The notes below the pieces were generated by a model that was given only the letters and a program-made list of their open reading frames with translations, did not search any database and was not told the DNA's origin. From DAHUZL01 sp035533215 (GTDB taxonomy: Bacteria; Chloroflexota; Dormibacteria; Aeolococcales; Bog-877): a DNA stretch of 64,000 nucleotides. The stretch lies in the NCBI GenBank assembly GCA_035533215.1, contig DATLUG010000010.1, forward strand, positions 82,921 through 146,920. The letters are read 5' to 3'. Within the stretch, counting starts at the first letter, position 1, and the number at the start of each line of letters is the position of its first letter. Below, piece by piece: positions 1 through 8,653 of the stretch. Both the position numbers and the translations under genes were made by a program.

Positions 1-504
1 CTGCTGCGCCTGGGGCGCCGTCCCGTTCCGGGCGGGACCCCGGCCCGGCCCGGCTGGCTTCCGCTGGTCGTCCAGGTGATGGTCGGGGCCGCGGCCCTGG
101 TCGTCGCCGGAAACCTCTTCGTCGCCGCCCTCCACGGCCTGGCCGCGGGGGTGAGGCTCCCGGCGCTGGTCCTGTCGCTGATCCTGGTGCCGATCGCGAC
201 CGAGCTGCCGGAGACGCTGGCGGGCGTGCTCTGGGTGCGGGGCGGCCACGACGGGCTGGCGCTGGGCAACATCGCCGGGGCGATGGTGCTGCAGTCCACC
301 CTCCCCGCCGTCATCGGGCTCGGCTTCACCCCCTGGCGGCTGACCCGGCCGGCGCTGCTGGCCGCGGCCGCCGCCGCCGCCGGCGCGCTGCTCATGCTGG
401 CGTGCCTTCGCCGCGGGCGCGGGTTGGAGGCGCGCGCGGTCGCGGTCGGCGGCCTCTGCCTCTACGCGGCCTACGTCGCCGCGGCCCTGGGCCTGCGCGG
501 CTGA
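1..504 (+). CDS. Sodium/calcium exchanger family protein, C-terminal part (5' truncated by window edge)
   Basis: The reading frame is open from base 1, so the gene begins upstream. The 167 visible residues are almost wholly hydrophobic, with about five membrane segments. A segment reading IATELPETLAGVL followed by LALGNIAGAMVLQS matches the second alpha-repeat of the CaCA cation/Ca2+ antiporter family, where an acidic helix end and a G-N-x-x-G-(S/A) turn line the ion path. It is probably an inner-membrane Ca2+/Na+(H+) exchanger. The Ser of the usual G-S-N motif is Ala here, so the ion preference cannot be judged. It ends 37 bases before the convergent proS stop. Confidence 0.75.
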   Translation: MLRLGRRPVPGGTPARPGWLPLVVQVMVGAAALVVAGNLFVAALHGLAAGVRLPALVLSLILVPIATELPETLAGVLWVRGGHDGLALGNIAGAMVLQSTLPAVIGLGFTPWRLTRPALLAAAAAAAGALLMLACLRRGRGLEARAVAVGGLCLYAAYVAAALGLRG

Positions 505-510
505 GGCGAC

Positions 511-528
511 GGCCGCGCCCGGGCGGCC
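511..528. terminator. Possible short intergenic hairpin between convergent genes
   Basis: GGCCGC and GCGGCC arms (6 bp) flank a six-base loop between the exchanger stop and the proS stop. There is no T-run, so it is a weak candidate bidirectional terminator. Confidence 0.3.
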
Positions 529-541
529 CGGCCCGGACCGC

Positions 542-2374
542 TCAGCCGGGGCCGCCGACCGGGTACTCGGGACTCTGCACCACCGTCCGGCCCTCCTCAC
601 GGAGGGCGGCGAGACGGTCCCGGACCGTGGCGGCGGCTTCGCCGGCCGCCACCACCTCGGTCGCCTCGCCGTCGCGGCGGCGCAGTTCCACCCCGCCGGC
701 AGCCAGCGAGCGCGGGCTGACCGTGACCCGCAGCGGCATCCCGAGGAGGTCCGCGTCGGCGAACTTCACCCCGGGGGCCACGTCGCGGTCGTCGTCGAGC
801 ACCTCGATGCCATCGGCCTCCAGCGCCGCCGCCAGCGCGTCGGCCGTCGCGCCCACCTCGGCGTGCGCCCCGCCCAGCCGGACCAGGTGGACCGGGAAGG
901 GGGCGACCGCGAGCGGCAGCCGCAGGCCCCGATCGTCCCGGTGGGCCTCGGCGACGCAGGCCAGGATCCGTCCCATGCCGATGCCGTAGCAGCCCATGAC
1001 GATCGGGTGGAGCGCCCCCTCGGCGTCGCTGTAGGTGGCGCCCATCGGCTGGCTGAAGTGGGTGCCGAGCTGGAAGGTGTTGCCGACCTCCACCCCCCGG
1101 CGGAGGTGCAGCGGGGCCCCGCAGCGAGGGCAGGCGGCGCCCTCGGCGGCGGCCGCGATGTCACCGACAACGTCGGCTTCGAAGTCGCGGCCGAGGTTCA
1201 CGTTGCGGAGGTGGAATCCCTCCTGGTTGGCGCCCGCCACCAGATTGTGGCTGGCGGCGACCAGGTCGTCCACCGCCACCACCATCCCCTCGCGGCGGAG
1301 GCCGACTGGCGACGCGTACCCGGGCTCGACCCCGGCCGCGCGGATCCGCTCCAGCTCGGCGGGTCGCAGCCACCTGGCCCCGATGAGATTGCTGAGCTTG
1401 GTCTCCTCGACCTCCATGTCGCCGCGGACCAGCGCCATGACCAGGACCTCGGGGGAGGTCCTCGCCCCGGCCCGGGGGGCGCCCTCGGCCGGAGCCGGCT
1501 CCGCCGGGGCTCCGAGCGCGGCGGCGAACAGCACCACCTTGGCGGTGCGCTCGGGCCCGATCCGAAGCGTGCGGGTGAGGCTGGCGATGGTGGCGGCGCC
1601 GGGCGTCGCCACCATCGCCAGGGGGGCCGGCTCCTCGGCGGCGGGCGTGGGCTTGGCGAAGCGCGCCACCTGGCGGTTGGCGGCGACGTCGCACCGCTCG
1701 CAGACGACCAGGATGTCCTCGCCGATGGGGGAGAGGTACATGAACTCATGGGTGACGGTGCCGCCCATCATCCCCGGGTCGGCGTCCACCGCCAGGAGGT
1801 CGGTCAGCCCGCAGCGGGTGAAGATCCGGTGGTAGGCGGTGAAGTGGCGCGCGTACTGGGCCTGGAGGCCCAGCAGGTCCACGTCCAGCGTGTACGAGTC
1901 CTTCATCGCGAACTCCCGGGTGCGGATCAGCCCGGCCCGGGGCCGCGGCTCGTCCCGGAACTTGGTCTGGATCTGGTACAGGCAGAGCGGCAGCTGGCGG
2001 TAGCTGGTGATCTCGCGGCGGGCGAGATCGGTGACCACCTCCTCATGGGTCATGGCCAGGACCATGTCCCGGCCGGCGCGGTCCTGGAACCGCACCATCT
2101 CCTCGCCGACCGACTGCCATCGACCGCTCTGCTGCCAGATCTCGGCTGGCTGGACCACCGGCAGGAGCACCTCCTGCCCGCCGATGGCATCCATCTCCTC
2201 CCGGACGATGGCCTCGATCCGGTGCAGGGCGCGGGTGCCCAGGGGCAGCGCGCTGAAGATCCCAGCGCTCAGCTGGCGCACGTAGCCGGCACGAAGCAGC
2301 AGCTGGTGGCCGACGACGTCGGTCTCGGCGGGGGTGCCGCGCAGGCTGCGGGGGAAGAGGACCGAGAGGCGCAC
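542..2374 (-). CDS. proS: Prolyl-tRNA synthetase (bacterial type, with editing insertion)
   Basis: This class II aminoacyl-tRNA synthetase charges tRNA-Pro with proline in the cytoplasm. The 610 residues run in the order catalytic core, YbaK-like editing insertion (about residues 230-400), remainder of the core, anticodon-binding domain. Visible signatures are the motif 2 region FRDEPRPRAGLIRTREF, THEE upstream, and motif 3 GCYGIGMGRILA. The insertion contains a low-complexity Ala/Pro/Gly stretch (about residues 287-305), which makes the protein slightly longer than the usual 570 or so. The start MRLSVLFPRSLRGTP is the conventional ProS N-terminus. It is divergent from the lipoprotein gene, with 154 bases between the two starts. 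Confidence 0.97.
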   Translation of the reverse strand: MRLSVLFPRSLRGTPAETDVVGHQLLLRAGYVRQLSAGIFSALPLGTRALHRIEAIVREEMDAIGGQEVLLPVVQPAEIWQQSGRWQSVGEEMVRFQDRAGRDMVLAMTHEEVVTDLARREITSYRQLPLCLYQIQTKFRDEPRPRAGLIRTREFAMKDSYTLDVDLLGLQAQYARHFTAYHRIFTRCGLTDLLAVDADPGMMGGTVTHEFMYLSPIGEDILVVCERCDVAANRQVARFAKPTPAAEEPAPLAMVATPGAATIASLTRTLRIGPERTAKVVLFAAALGAPAEPAPAEGAPRAGARTSPEVLVMALVRGDMEVEETKLSNLIGARWLRPAELERIRAAGVEPGYASPVGLRREGMVVAVDDLVAASHNLVAGANQEGFHLRNVNLGRDFEADVVGDIAAAAEGAACPRCGAPLHLRRGVEVGNTFQLGTHFSQPMGATYSDAEGALHPIVMGCYGIGMGRILACVAEAHRDDRGLRLPLAVAPFPVHLVRLGGAHAEVGATADALAAALEADGIEVLDDDRDVAPGVKFADADLLGMPLRVTVSPRSLAAGGVELRRRDGEATEVVAAGEAAATVRDRLAALREEGRTVVQSPEYPVGGPG

Positions 2375-2417
2375 GGGCGCCCCATCCTACCCGGTCGCCC
2401 CGACCGCCCCGGGGCCG

Positions 2418-2443
2418 GGTCCGGCCCCGATCGGGACCGGACC
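2418..2443. promoter_or_regulatory. Imperfect 26-bp palindrome in the proS/lipoprotein divergent region
   Basis: The arms are GGTCCGG-c-CCCGA and TCGGG-a-CCGGACC, with one mismatch per arm and no loop. It lies 44 bases upstream of the proS start and upstream of the lipoprotein gene's -10-like element. It could be an operator or a leader hairpin of proS; nothing in the sequence identifies a binder. Confidence 0.3.
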
Positions 2444-2479
2444 GAGCCCGCCCCGCCGCCTGGGCGGCGACGCTGGCGG

Positions 2480-2485
2480 TAGACT
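2480..2485 (+). promoter_or_regulatory. -10-like element TAGACT
   Basis: This is an isolated AT-rich hexamer in a very GC-rich spacer, 44 bases before the lipoprotein ATG. No convincing -35 is visible. Similar lone -10 hexamers precede many genes in this window. Confidence 0.4.
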
Positions 2486-2528
2486 GACCGGGTCGTCGGC
2501 TGGTCGTGGGAGGACGCCACCGGACACG

Positions 2529-3269
2529 ATGGAGCATGCTCGCCGCCGCCCGCTCCGCCGCGCCGGAGCCCCGGCCGCCGCCGGGGCCGTCGTGGCCGCT
2601 GTGCTCGCCCTCGCCGGGTGCGGGGCGACCACGGGGGTGGATCCGTCCGCCGTCCGCCTGGTGGCGGCGGCCGCCTCGGCCATGTCGCGGGCCCCCGCCC
2701 ACGAGCTCCTGGGCAGCGCGCGCGCCGGCCCGGCGGTCGTGCGCTTCGTGGTCACCGTGATCCCGGGTGGCGCGTTCGCGGGCTCGGTGGAGGCCACCGC
2801 GCCACGGATGGGGACGCTCCGCAGCGATGTCATCGCCGTCCGCGGCCGGGTCTTCGTGCGATCGCCGATGGAGCTCGCCCGCCTCGGGATCACCCACCTG
2901 CCCGGGCACCGCGACCCGGCCCGCACCTGGGTGCTGCAACCCGCCCGGATCGCCGCCCAGTACCGCGGCAACGTCGCGCCCTTCACCGGCGCCGGCCTCG
3001 GTCAGACCCTGCGCCGCTACTTCCGCCACGCGCGGATCGCCGGGCGCTGCCGGGTCGGGGCGGTGCGGGCGTTCAAGCTCGTCGCCGGGGGCGGTGGCAT
3101 GCGCGCGGTGGTGTACGTTGGCGCGGTGACCCACGACGTCCTGCGCCTGGCGGTGACCGGGGCAGAGCCGGTGGTCCTCGCCTTCCGCGACTTCGGTCAC
3201 GCCGGCCGGGTGGCCGCCCCGCCCACCGCCGTCACGTACACCCCGCCGCAGCTCGCCCCCGGCACCTGA
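2529..3269 (+). CDS. Predicted secreted lipoprotein of unknown function
   Basis: The protein has 246 residues. An Arg-rich n-region and Ala/Val-rich hydrophobic core end in the lipobox LALAGC (Cys about 34), so it should be a lipid-anchored extracytoplasmic protein. I placed the start at this ATG because it gives a normal signal peptide; the frame is open further upstream without a plausible leader. After the signal the chain reads like a small beta-rich domain with alternating hydrophobic strands and few acidic residues, which is compatible with an LolA/LprG-type fold, but I recognise no family motif. The endonuclease IV gene starts one base after its stop, so they are co-transcribed. Confidence 0.75.
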   Translation: MEHARRRPLRRAGAPAAAGAVVAAVLALAGCGATTGVDPSAVRLVAAAASAMSRAPAHELLGSARAGPAVVRFVVTVIPGGAFAGSVEATAPRMGTLRSDVIAVRGRVFVRSPMELARLGITHLPGHRDPARTWVLQPARIAAQYRGNVAPFTGAGLGQTLRRYFRHARIAGRCRVGAVRAFKLVAGGGGMRAVVYVGAVTHDVLRLAVTGAEPVVLAFRDFGHAGRVAAPPTAVTYTPPQLAPGT

Positions 3270-3270
3270 G

Positions 3271-4227
3271 GTGGCGATCCGGGTCGGGGCCCACGTCTCC
3301 GCCACCGGGGGTCTGCTCAGCGCCCTCGACCGCGCCGCGGCGATCGGCGCCGAGGTGGTCCAGGTCCACCCCACCGCCCCGCAGACCTGGCGCCGGCTCA
3401 CCCTCGACGCGGAGGCGATCGGGGACGTCCGAAAGCGGATGGCGGGGGCGGGACCGGACACCGTGTTCTTCCACGCCGTCTATCTCGTGAACCTCGGCAC
3501 CCCGCGGCCGGAGCTCCTCAGCCAGTCGGTGGGATCGCTGCGCCACTACCTCGAGCTGGCGACATCGCTCGGGGTCACAGGCGTGATCTTCCACCCCGGC
3601 TCCCACCGCGGTCAGGGGTTCGACGTCGTGCTCCCGCAGCTGGCCCGGTCGATGCGCGAGGCCCTCACCGGCGCCGGCCCCGACACCCGCCTCCTGATCG
3701 AGAACAGCGCCGGCGCCGGCGACAACATCGGCTCCACCTTCGCCCAGATCGCCCGCATGCTGGAGGCGGTGGACGACGCCCGGCTGGGCGTCTGCGTCGA
3801 CACCGCCCACACCCTCACCGCCGGCTACGACATCGCCAGCGAGGCCGGCCTCGCCCGCACCCTCGACGAGCTGCAGTCCGCCGTCGGGATGGATCGGGTG
3901 CTCGCCGTCCACGCCAACGACTCCAAGGCGCCGCTGGGCTCCAATGTCGACCGCCACGAGAACATCGGGCTCGGGTACCTGGGGGACGACGGGCTGCGGC
4001 GGATCTGCCGCGAGCCCCGCCTCGACCGGTTGCCCTTCATCCTGGAGGTGCCGGGGCTGGAGCGTCAGGGACCGGACCGGGCCAACGTCGCCCGCCTGCG
4101 CGAGCTGGCCGGGCTTCCGCCCCTGCCCCCCCTCGTCGCGGACGCCGCCCAGCCCCCGCCCGGGGCCGCGACCGAGCCCGATCCCGGGGCGGTGGCCCGG
4201 GCCCGGGGCGCCCAGCCGGTCCGGTGA
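3271..4227 (+). CDS. nfo: Endonuclease IV (AP endonuclease, family 2 TIM barrel)
   Basis: This repair enzyme cleaves 5' to abasic sites in DNA. All expected metal-ligand segments are present in order: FFHAVYLVN, FHPGSH, LIENSAG, CVDTAH, VHANDSK, DRHENIGLG and LEVPG. These supply the His, Glu and Asp ligands of the tri-zinc site. The usual HAPY is HAVY, a conservative change. The length of 318 residues is slightly above the usual 280 or so because of a Pro/Ala-rich tail after residue 285. It starts with GTG one base after the lipoprotein stop, and its own stop overlaps the next GTG start (GTGA). Confidence 0.95.
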   Translation: MAIRVGAHVSATGGLLSALDRAAAIGAEVVQVHPTAPQTWRRLTLDAEAIGDVRKRMAGAGPDTVFFHAVYLVNLGTPRPELLSQSVGSLRHYLELATSLGVTGVIFHPGSHRGQGFDVVLPQLARSMREALTGAGPDTRLLIENSAGAGDNIGSTFAQIARMLEAVDDARLGVCVDTAHTLTAGYDIASEAGLARTLDELQSAVGMDRVLAVHANDSKAPLGSNVDRHENIGLGYLGDDGLRRICREPRLDRLPFILEVPGLERQGPDRANVARLRELAGLPPLPPLVADAAQPPPGAATEPDPGAVARARGAQPVR

Positions 4228-5240
4228 CGGCGGCGCCGGACCGCCGGCCGGCCGGCGGCTCCGCGGAGGGCGGCACCGTCGCCGGCGTCGACTTCGGACG
4301 CACCTGGCTGCGGCTCGCCCTCGGGAACCGGTCGGGGTCGGTCCTGGCGCAGGAGCGGGTTCCAACCGGGCCCGACCGCCGGCCCGGCGCGGTGATCCCC
4401 CTCCTCATCGAGGGGCTCCGCCGGCTGTGCGCCGCCGCCGGGCTGGCGCCCTCCGGGCTCGCGGCGGTCGCGATCGGCGCCCCCGGTCCGCTCGACCCCG
4501 ATCGCGGGGTGCTCCTGCGCCCGGCGAACCTGCCCGGCTGGGACGGTGTGCCGCTGGCCGCGCTGGTCGAGGCGGCGCTCGGGGCCCCGTGCCGGGTCGA
4601 GAACGACGCCAACCTGGCCGCCCTGGCCGAGCACCGCACAGGGGCCGGCGCGGGCACCCGCAACTTCGTCTACGTCACCGCCAGCAGCGGGATCGGAGCC
4701 GGGCTGGTGTTCGAGGGCCGGCTCTACCGGGGATCCTTCGGGACCGCCGGCGAGCTGGGCCACACGGTGGTGGACCCCTCGGGTCCGCGCTGCGATTGCG
4801 GCAACCGGGGCTGCCTGGAGGCGATCGCGTCGGGGACCGCGATCGCCTCCAGGGCCGAGCGGGCGCTGGCGGAGGCGGGCTCGGACGCCGACGGACCGCT
4901 CGGACGGAGGGCGGCCGCCGGGCCCCTGGACGGCTCCGCGGTGGCGGCGGCGGCCGCGGCCGGCGACCCGATCGCGATCGGCGTGCTGACCTCGGCGGCG
5001 CACCAGCTCGGCCTCGCCCTCGGGGGCCTGGTCAATCTCCTGGGACCGGACGCCATCGCCGTCGGCGGCGGCGTGACCCAGGCCGGACCCCTGTTCTGGG
5101 ACGCGCTCCGACGCGGGCTGGCGGCGGGGAGCTTCCCCGACATCCTGGCCCGCTGCCGCGTCGGGCCGGCCCAGCTCGGACAGGACCAGGGGGTGATGGG
5201 CGCCGTGGCGTGGGCCGCCCTGGCGGCGGGGGAGGGCTGA
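4224..5240 (+). CDS. ROK-family sugar kinase (glucokinase-like)
   Basis: This 338-residue ATP-dependent hexose kinase of the ROK family probably phosphorylates glucose or a related sugar in the cytoplasm. The phosphate-binding loop GVDFGRTWLRLALG is near residue 21. ENDANLAALAEH carries the catalytic Asp, and GELGH followed by CDCGNRGCLE is the ROK zinc-binding signature (one His and three Cys). The GTG start overlaps the nfo stop as GTGA, implying translational coupling. The family also contains N-acetylmannosamine and fructose kinases and transcriptional repressors. No helix-turn-helix precedes the kinase domain here, so it is an enzyme, but the substrate is not certain. Confidence 0.9.
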   Translation: MTAAPDRRPAGGSAEGGTVAGVDFGRTWLRLALGNRSGSVLAQERVPTGPDRRPGAVIPLLIEGLRRLCAAAGLAPSGLAAVAIGAPGPLDPDRGVLLRPANLPGWDGVPLAALVEAALGAPCRVENDANLAALAEHRTGAGAGTRNFVYVTASSGIGAGLVFEGRLYRGSFGTAGELGHTVVDPSGPRCDCGNRGCLEAIASGTAIASRAERALAEAGSDADGPLGRRAAAGPLDGSAVAAAAAAGDPIAIGVLTSAAHQLGLALGGLVNLLGPDAIAVGGGVTQAGPLFWDALRRGLAAGSFPDILARCRVGPAQLGQDQGVMGAVAWAALAAGEG

Positions 5241-5277
5241 GACGGCGACCGAACCGAGCGCGGCGGCGCTGCGGTCC

Positions 5278-6660
5278 GTGCTGCTCCCGATGGAGGCGGC
5301 CCTCGGAGGGCGCGCCCGGATCGTCGGGGGCCACGTGCGCGACCTCATCCTCGGGCGCACCCTGGCGTCCGACGTCGACGTGGTGGTGGAGGGGGCCGAT
5401 GCCGAGGTGGCGGCGCGATGGCTCCGCCGCCACTGGCGGCGGAGCGAGCCGGTGGTCGCCTTCGAGCGGTTCGGCACCGCCCAGCTCAACCTCCGCCTCG
5501 CTCGCGGCGGACTGACGGTGGAGTTCGTCAGGGCCCGGGCCGAGGCCTACGACCCTGGGAGCCGCAAGCCGACCGTCCGCCCGGGGACCCTGGCCGAGGA
5601 CGTCTGGCGCCGCGACTTCACCGTGAACACCCTCCTCCTCGACGGCCGCGGCGCCGTCACCGACGTCACCGGGGCCGCGCTGCCCGACTGTTTCGGATGC
5701 CGGCTCCGCACGCCGCTGGCGCCCCGCGCCACCTTCGCCGAGGACCCCCTGCGGATGCTGCGGGCGGCCCGCTTCGCGAGCCAGCTCGACTTCGAGGTCG
5801 ACCCCGCCGTGGTCCGGGCGATGACCGGGGCGCGGGAGCGACTCGCGATCGTGTCGATGGAGCGGGTGCGCGACGAGCTGCTGAAGCTCGTGCTGTCTCC
5901 CCGCCCGTCGATCGGCCTTCGCCTCCTGGAGCGGACGGGGCTGCTCTCGGCGTTCGCCCCCGAGCTCTCCGCGATGGTCGGCGTCGAGCAGGGCGGCTAC
6001 CACGTCGGCGACGTCTTCACCCACACGCTGCTCGCCGTGGACCTCGCCCCGCCCGATCGCCTGGTGCGGCTGGCGACGCTCCTCCACGATGTGGGCAAGC
6101 CGCCGACCGCGGCCCGGGCCGGCGGGGGCGGGGACGGGCGGATCACCTTCCACGGCCACGCCGAGGCCGGGGCCCGGATCGCGGCCGAGCTGTGCCGCCG
6201 CCTCCGCCTGCCCCACGAGGAGGCGGCACGGGTCGCCAGGATCGTCGCCCTCCACATGCGACCGATCCAGTACCGGGCGGACTGGGAGGACCGGGCGGTC
6301 CGGCGGCTCTGGCACGACGCGGGGCCGCTGCGGGATGCCCTGCTGGCGGTCGCCCGCGCCGACACCGGGGCCTCCCGCTACCCCTCGCTGGATGCCCTCG
6401 ACGACCTCGCCCGGCGCCTTCGCGAGGTGGCTGAGACGCTGCCGCAGGGGGTCGTGCCGCCGCTCGACGGCCACAGCCTCAAGCGGCACTTCGGACTCCG
6501 CGACGGGCCCTGGATCGGGCGGGCGCAGCGGCTCCTGGTGGCGGCGGTCGTCGACGGAGCCGTGGCCGACGGCGACGGCGCCCAGGCCGCGGACCATCTC
6601 GCCCGGCACCGGGCGGACTGGGAGCCGCTCCCAGGTGAGCGGGGGGCCGCGGCCGGGTGA
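5278..6660 (+). CDS. tRNA nucleotidyltransferase / poly(A) polymerase family with HD domain (CCA-adding type)
   Basis: This class II nucleotidyltransferase probably adds or repairs the 3' CCA of tRNA. The 460 residues contain the N-terminal signature IVGGHVRDLILGR with the metal-binding pair SDVDVVV just after it, then RRDFTVNTLLLD, then EDPLRMLRAARFASQLDF. A C-terminal HD phosphohydrolase module follows (LLHDVGKPPTA, then FHGHAEAGA). The GTG start is the first in-frame start after an upstream stop and places the GG motif at about residue 16, as in relatives. It follows the kinase by 37 bases and overlaps the S53 gene by GTGA. CCA-adding versus A-adding activity cannot be told from sequence alone. 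Confidence 0.88.
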   Translation: MLLPMEAALGGRARIVGGHVRDLILGRTLASDVDVVVEGADAEVAARWLRRHWRRSEPVVAFERFGTAQLNLRLARGGLTVEFVRARAEAYDPGSRKPTVRPGTLAEDVWRRDFTVNTLLLDGRGAVTDVTGAALPDCFGCRLRTPLAPRATFAEDPLRMLRAARFASQLDFEVDPAVVRAMTGARERLAIVSMERVRDELLKLVLSPRPSIGLRLLERTGLLSAFAPELSAMVGVEQGGYHVGDVFTHTLLAVDLAPPDRLVRLATLLHDVGKPPTAARAGGGGDGRITFHGHAEAGARIAAELCRRLRLPHEEAARVARIVALHMRPIQYRADWEDRAVRRLWHDAGPLRDALLAVARADTGASRYPSLDALDDLARRLREVAETLPQGVVPPLDGHSLKRHFGLRDGPWIGRAQRLLVAAVVDGAVADGDGAQAADHLARHRADWEPLPGERGAAAG

Positions 6661-7988
6661 GGCGGCGTCACCGTCCCGGCTGGGCGAGGTTCGCCCCCGG
6701 CGCCGCCGCGCTCGGGCTGCTGGCCTGGGCGGCCGCCGGCCCGCTGGCGCCGGTGCTGGCGGGAGGGCTGCCGGCGGCCGCCCCGGCGGCCCTGTCCACC
6801 CCGGCCCTCGGCACCGGGGCCTGCCCCGAGTTCGTCTCCCCCTGCCTCACCCCCGCTGCGCTCGAGCGCCTCTACGGGGAGGCGACCCTCCTCCGCGCCG
6901 GATGGCAGGGCCGGGGCGAAAAGGTGGTGGTCGTCGTCTCCTACGGCGACCCGGTCCTGGCCCAGGACGTCCGCACCTTCGACGCGCGGTTCCACCTCCC
7001 CGCACTGGGGCTCACGGTGCGCGCCCCCCTGGGGCTGGCGCGGTTCGACCCGCGGCGGCCCGACATGGTCGGCTGGCAGGAGGAGACCGCCCTCGACGTC
7101 GAGACGATCCACGCCGTCGCGCCGCTCGCCCGGGTCGTCGTCCTCACCAGCCCCATCGACGAGACCGAGGGGGTGCAGGGGCTGCCCCAGTTCCTCGCCC
7201 TCGACCGGTACGCCCTGAGCCACCGGCTCGGGTGCATCTTCTCCCAGAGCTGGGCGACCGAGGAGCGCGACCTGGGCAGCCCCGCCGGTCGCGCCGAGGT
7301 CCTGCGCTACGCTGCCTTCGACCGGACCCTCACCGGAGCGGATGGCTGCACCGTGCTCAGCGGCTCGGGCGACACCGGCGGACTGCCCGAGGTGGCGTTC
7401 CCCGCCGACCTGCCCTGGGTGACCGCGGTCGGCGGCACCCAGCTCGTCGGCGCCCCGGCGTCGCCGCCGGGCTATCGCCAGGTGGCGTGGCCGGGGAGCG
7501 CCGGGGGGGCCAGCGCCCTCTTCCCGGAGCCGACGTGGCAGCGCCGGCTGCCCCCGGCGGTGCAGGCCGTCCTGCGCGGGCGGCGCGGCCTCCCCGACGT
7601 CGCGGCGGCGGCCAGCCCCCGCCTCAACCTGGCGGTCGTGGCCGGGGGCGGGTGGATCACCGCCAACGGGACCAGCGAGGCGACCCCGGTCTGGGCGGGG
7701 CTGGTCGCACTCGCCGACCAGATGGCGGGGCACCCGCTCGGCGACATCAATCCCCTGCTCTATCAGCTGGCCGCGAGCCCGAGCGGCCGGGGCGCCCTCC
7801 TCGACATCGTCCAGGGGACCAACGCCGTCCCCGACGCGGTGCCTCCCGCCCCCGGCCACCGCGCGGTCCCGGGATGGGACCTCGTCACCGGCCTCGGTTC
7901 CCCCTGGGCGGCCCAGCTGGTCCCGGGCCTCGTCCGGCTGGCGCGCTGCCGCGCCGGGCCGGCGCCCCCGGCCGGCTGCCCCGCCTGA
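6657..7988 (+). CDS. Secreted S53-family (sedolisin-type) serine peptidase, apparently without pro-domain
   Basis: The protein has 443 residues with an N-terminal signal peptide (basic n-region, hydrophobic core about 12-35). The sedolisin catalytic set is visible: QEETALDVE supplies Glu143 and Asp147, GSGDTGG supplies the oxyanion Asp239, and NGTSEATP supplies Ser340. A C-terminal calcium-site pattern (LLDIVQGTN, then GWDLVTGLGSP) is also present. Sedolisins are usually made with a large N-terminal pro-domain of about 150-200 residues. Only about 80 residues separate the signal from the catalytic fold here. It probably acts outside the cell on proteins, possibly at low pH as the family does. 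The GTG start overlaps the upstream stop. Confidence 0.85.
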   Translation: MRRRHRPGWARFAPGAAALGLLAWAAAGPLAPVLAGGLPAAAPAALSTPALGTGACPEFVSPCLTPAALERLYGEATLLRAGWQGRGEKVVVVVSYGDPVLAQDVRTFDARFHLPALGLTVRAPLGLARFDPRRPDMVGWQEETALDVETIHAVAPLARVVVLTSPIDETEGVQGLPQFLALDRYALSHRLGCIFSQSWATEERDLGSPAGRAEVLRYAAFDRTLTGADGCTVLSGSGDTGGLPEVAFPADLPWVTAVGGTQLVGAPASPPGYRQVAWPGSAGGASALFPEPTWQRRLPPAVQAVLRGRRGLPDVAAAASPRLNLAVVAGGGWITANGTSEATPVWAGLVALADQMAGHPLGDINPLLYQLAASPSGRGALLDIVQGTNAVPDAVPPAPGHRAVPGWDLVTGLGSPWAAQLVPGLVRLARCRAGPAPPAGCPA

Positions 7989-8013
7989 GGGCGGGGTCGG
8001 CGGGAGGGCACGG

Positions 8014-8019
8014 TACACT
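8014..8019 (+). promoter_or_regulatory. -10-like element TACACT
   Basis: This hexamer lies 26 bases after the S53 stop and about 68 bases before the DUF1232 gene. It is a candidate promoter for the DUF1232-rplI-dnaB operon; no good -35 is visible. Confidence 0.4.
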
Positions 8020-8086
8020 ACGGGCTCGCTGCGGCGCCGGGCCCGGCCGATGGCAGGGATCTGGGCGCCGGCAGGACACAGGAGCA

Positions 8087-8653
8087 ATGGTCCGGCGCGT
8101 CCGCACGATCCGCAGGCTGGTCCTCGACCTGCCGGGCCAGGTGAGGCTCGCCTACTGCCTGACCCGCGATCCGCGCACGCCCAGGCCGCTGAAGCTGCTG
8201 GCCGGCGCCGCGGTGGCCCTCATCCTCACCCCCGCGGTCAACATCCCTTTGTGGGTGCCGGTGCTGGGGCAGATGGACGCGGTGGCGCTCCTGGTCCTCT
8301 GCCTGCGCCGGTTCAACGGGATGGCGCCGCCCACGGTGCGGGCGGAGCTGGAGGAGCGGCTCCGCACCGGCACCAGCGCCTTCGACCAGGACCTGGCGAG
8401 TGGTGGGCGGGTCGCCCGGGAGCTGGCCCGCTGGGTCGGCGAGCGGGCGCGCGCTCCGTTCGGCAGGCGGCCGGCCCCGCGGGCCGAGCCCAGCCTCGCC
8501 GATCCTTCAGGCTGGGACCGCCGCCCCGCCCCCGCCGGTCCATCCCCCGTCCCGCCCGCTCCGACCTCACCCCCCCACGCCGGACCCGGCGCCCCGTCGG
8601 CGCCTGTCGATGGGACCACCACCGGCGACGATCGAGGAGGCGACCAGCCGTGA
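8087..8653 (+). CDS. DUF1232 (YkvA-like) small membrane protein
   Basis: The protein has 188 residues. The core LTRDPRTPRPLKLLAGAA, followed by a hydrophobic stretch ending WVPVLGQMDAVALL, is the DUF1232 pattern, in which two short membrane helices frame a P-x-(L/V)-G-x-x-D turn. The last 70 residues are Pro/Ala-rich and probably disordered. I chose the ATG preceded by AGGAG at 8080-8084. The function of the family is unknown. The gene is translationally coupled to rplI by a GTGA overlap. Confidence 0.8.
   Translation: MVRRVRTIRRLVLDLPGQVRLAYCLTRDPRTPRPLKLLAGAAVALILTPAVNIPLWVPVLGQMDAVALLVLCLRRFNGMAPPTVRAELEERLRTGTSAFDQDLASGGRVARELARWVGERARAPFGRRPAPRAEPSLADPSGWDRRPAPAGPSPVPPAPTSPPHAGPGAPSAPVDGTTTGDDRGGDQP

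Noticed and set aside
6089..8653. An 854-codon + frame ending with the DUF1232 protein
   Set aside because: Most of it overlaps the CCA enzyme and S53 peptidase in another frame. Only the portion from the ATG at 8087 with AGGAG upstream is supported.
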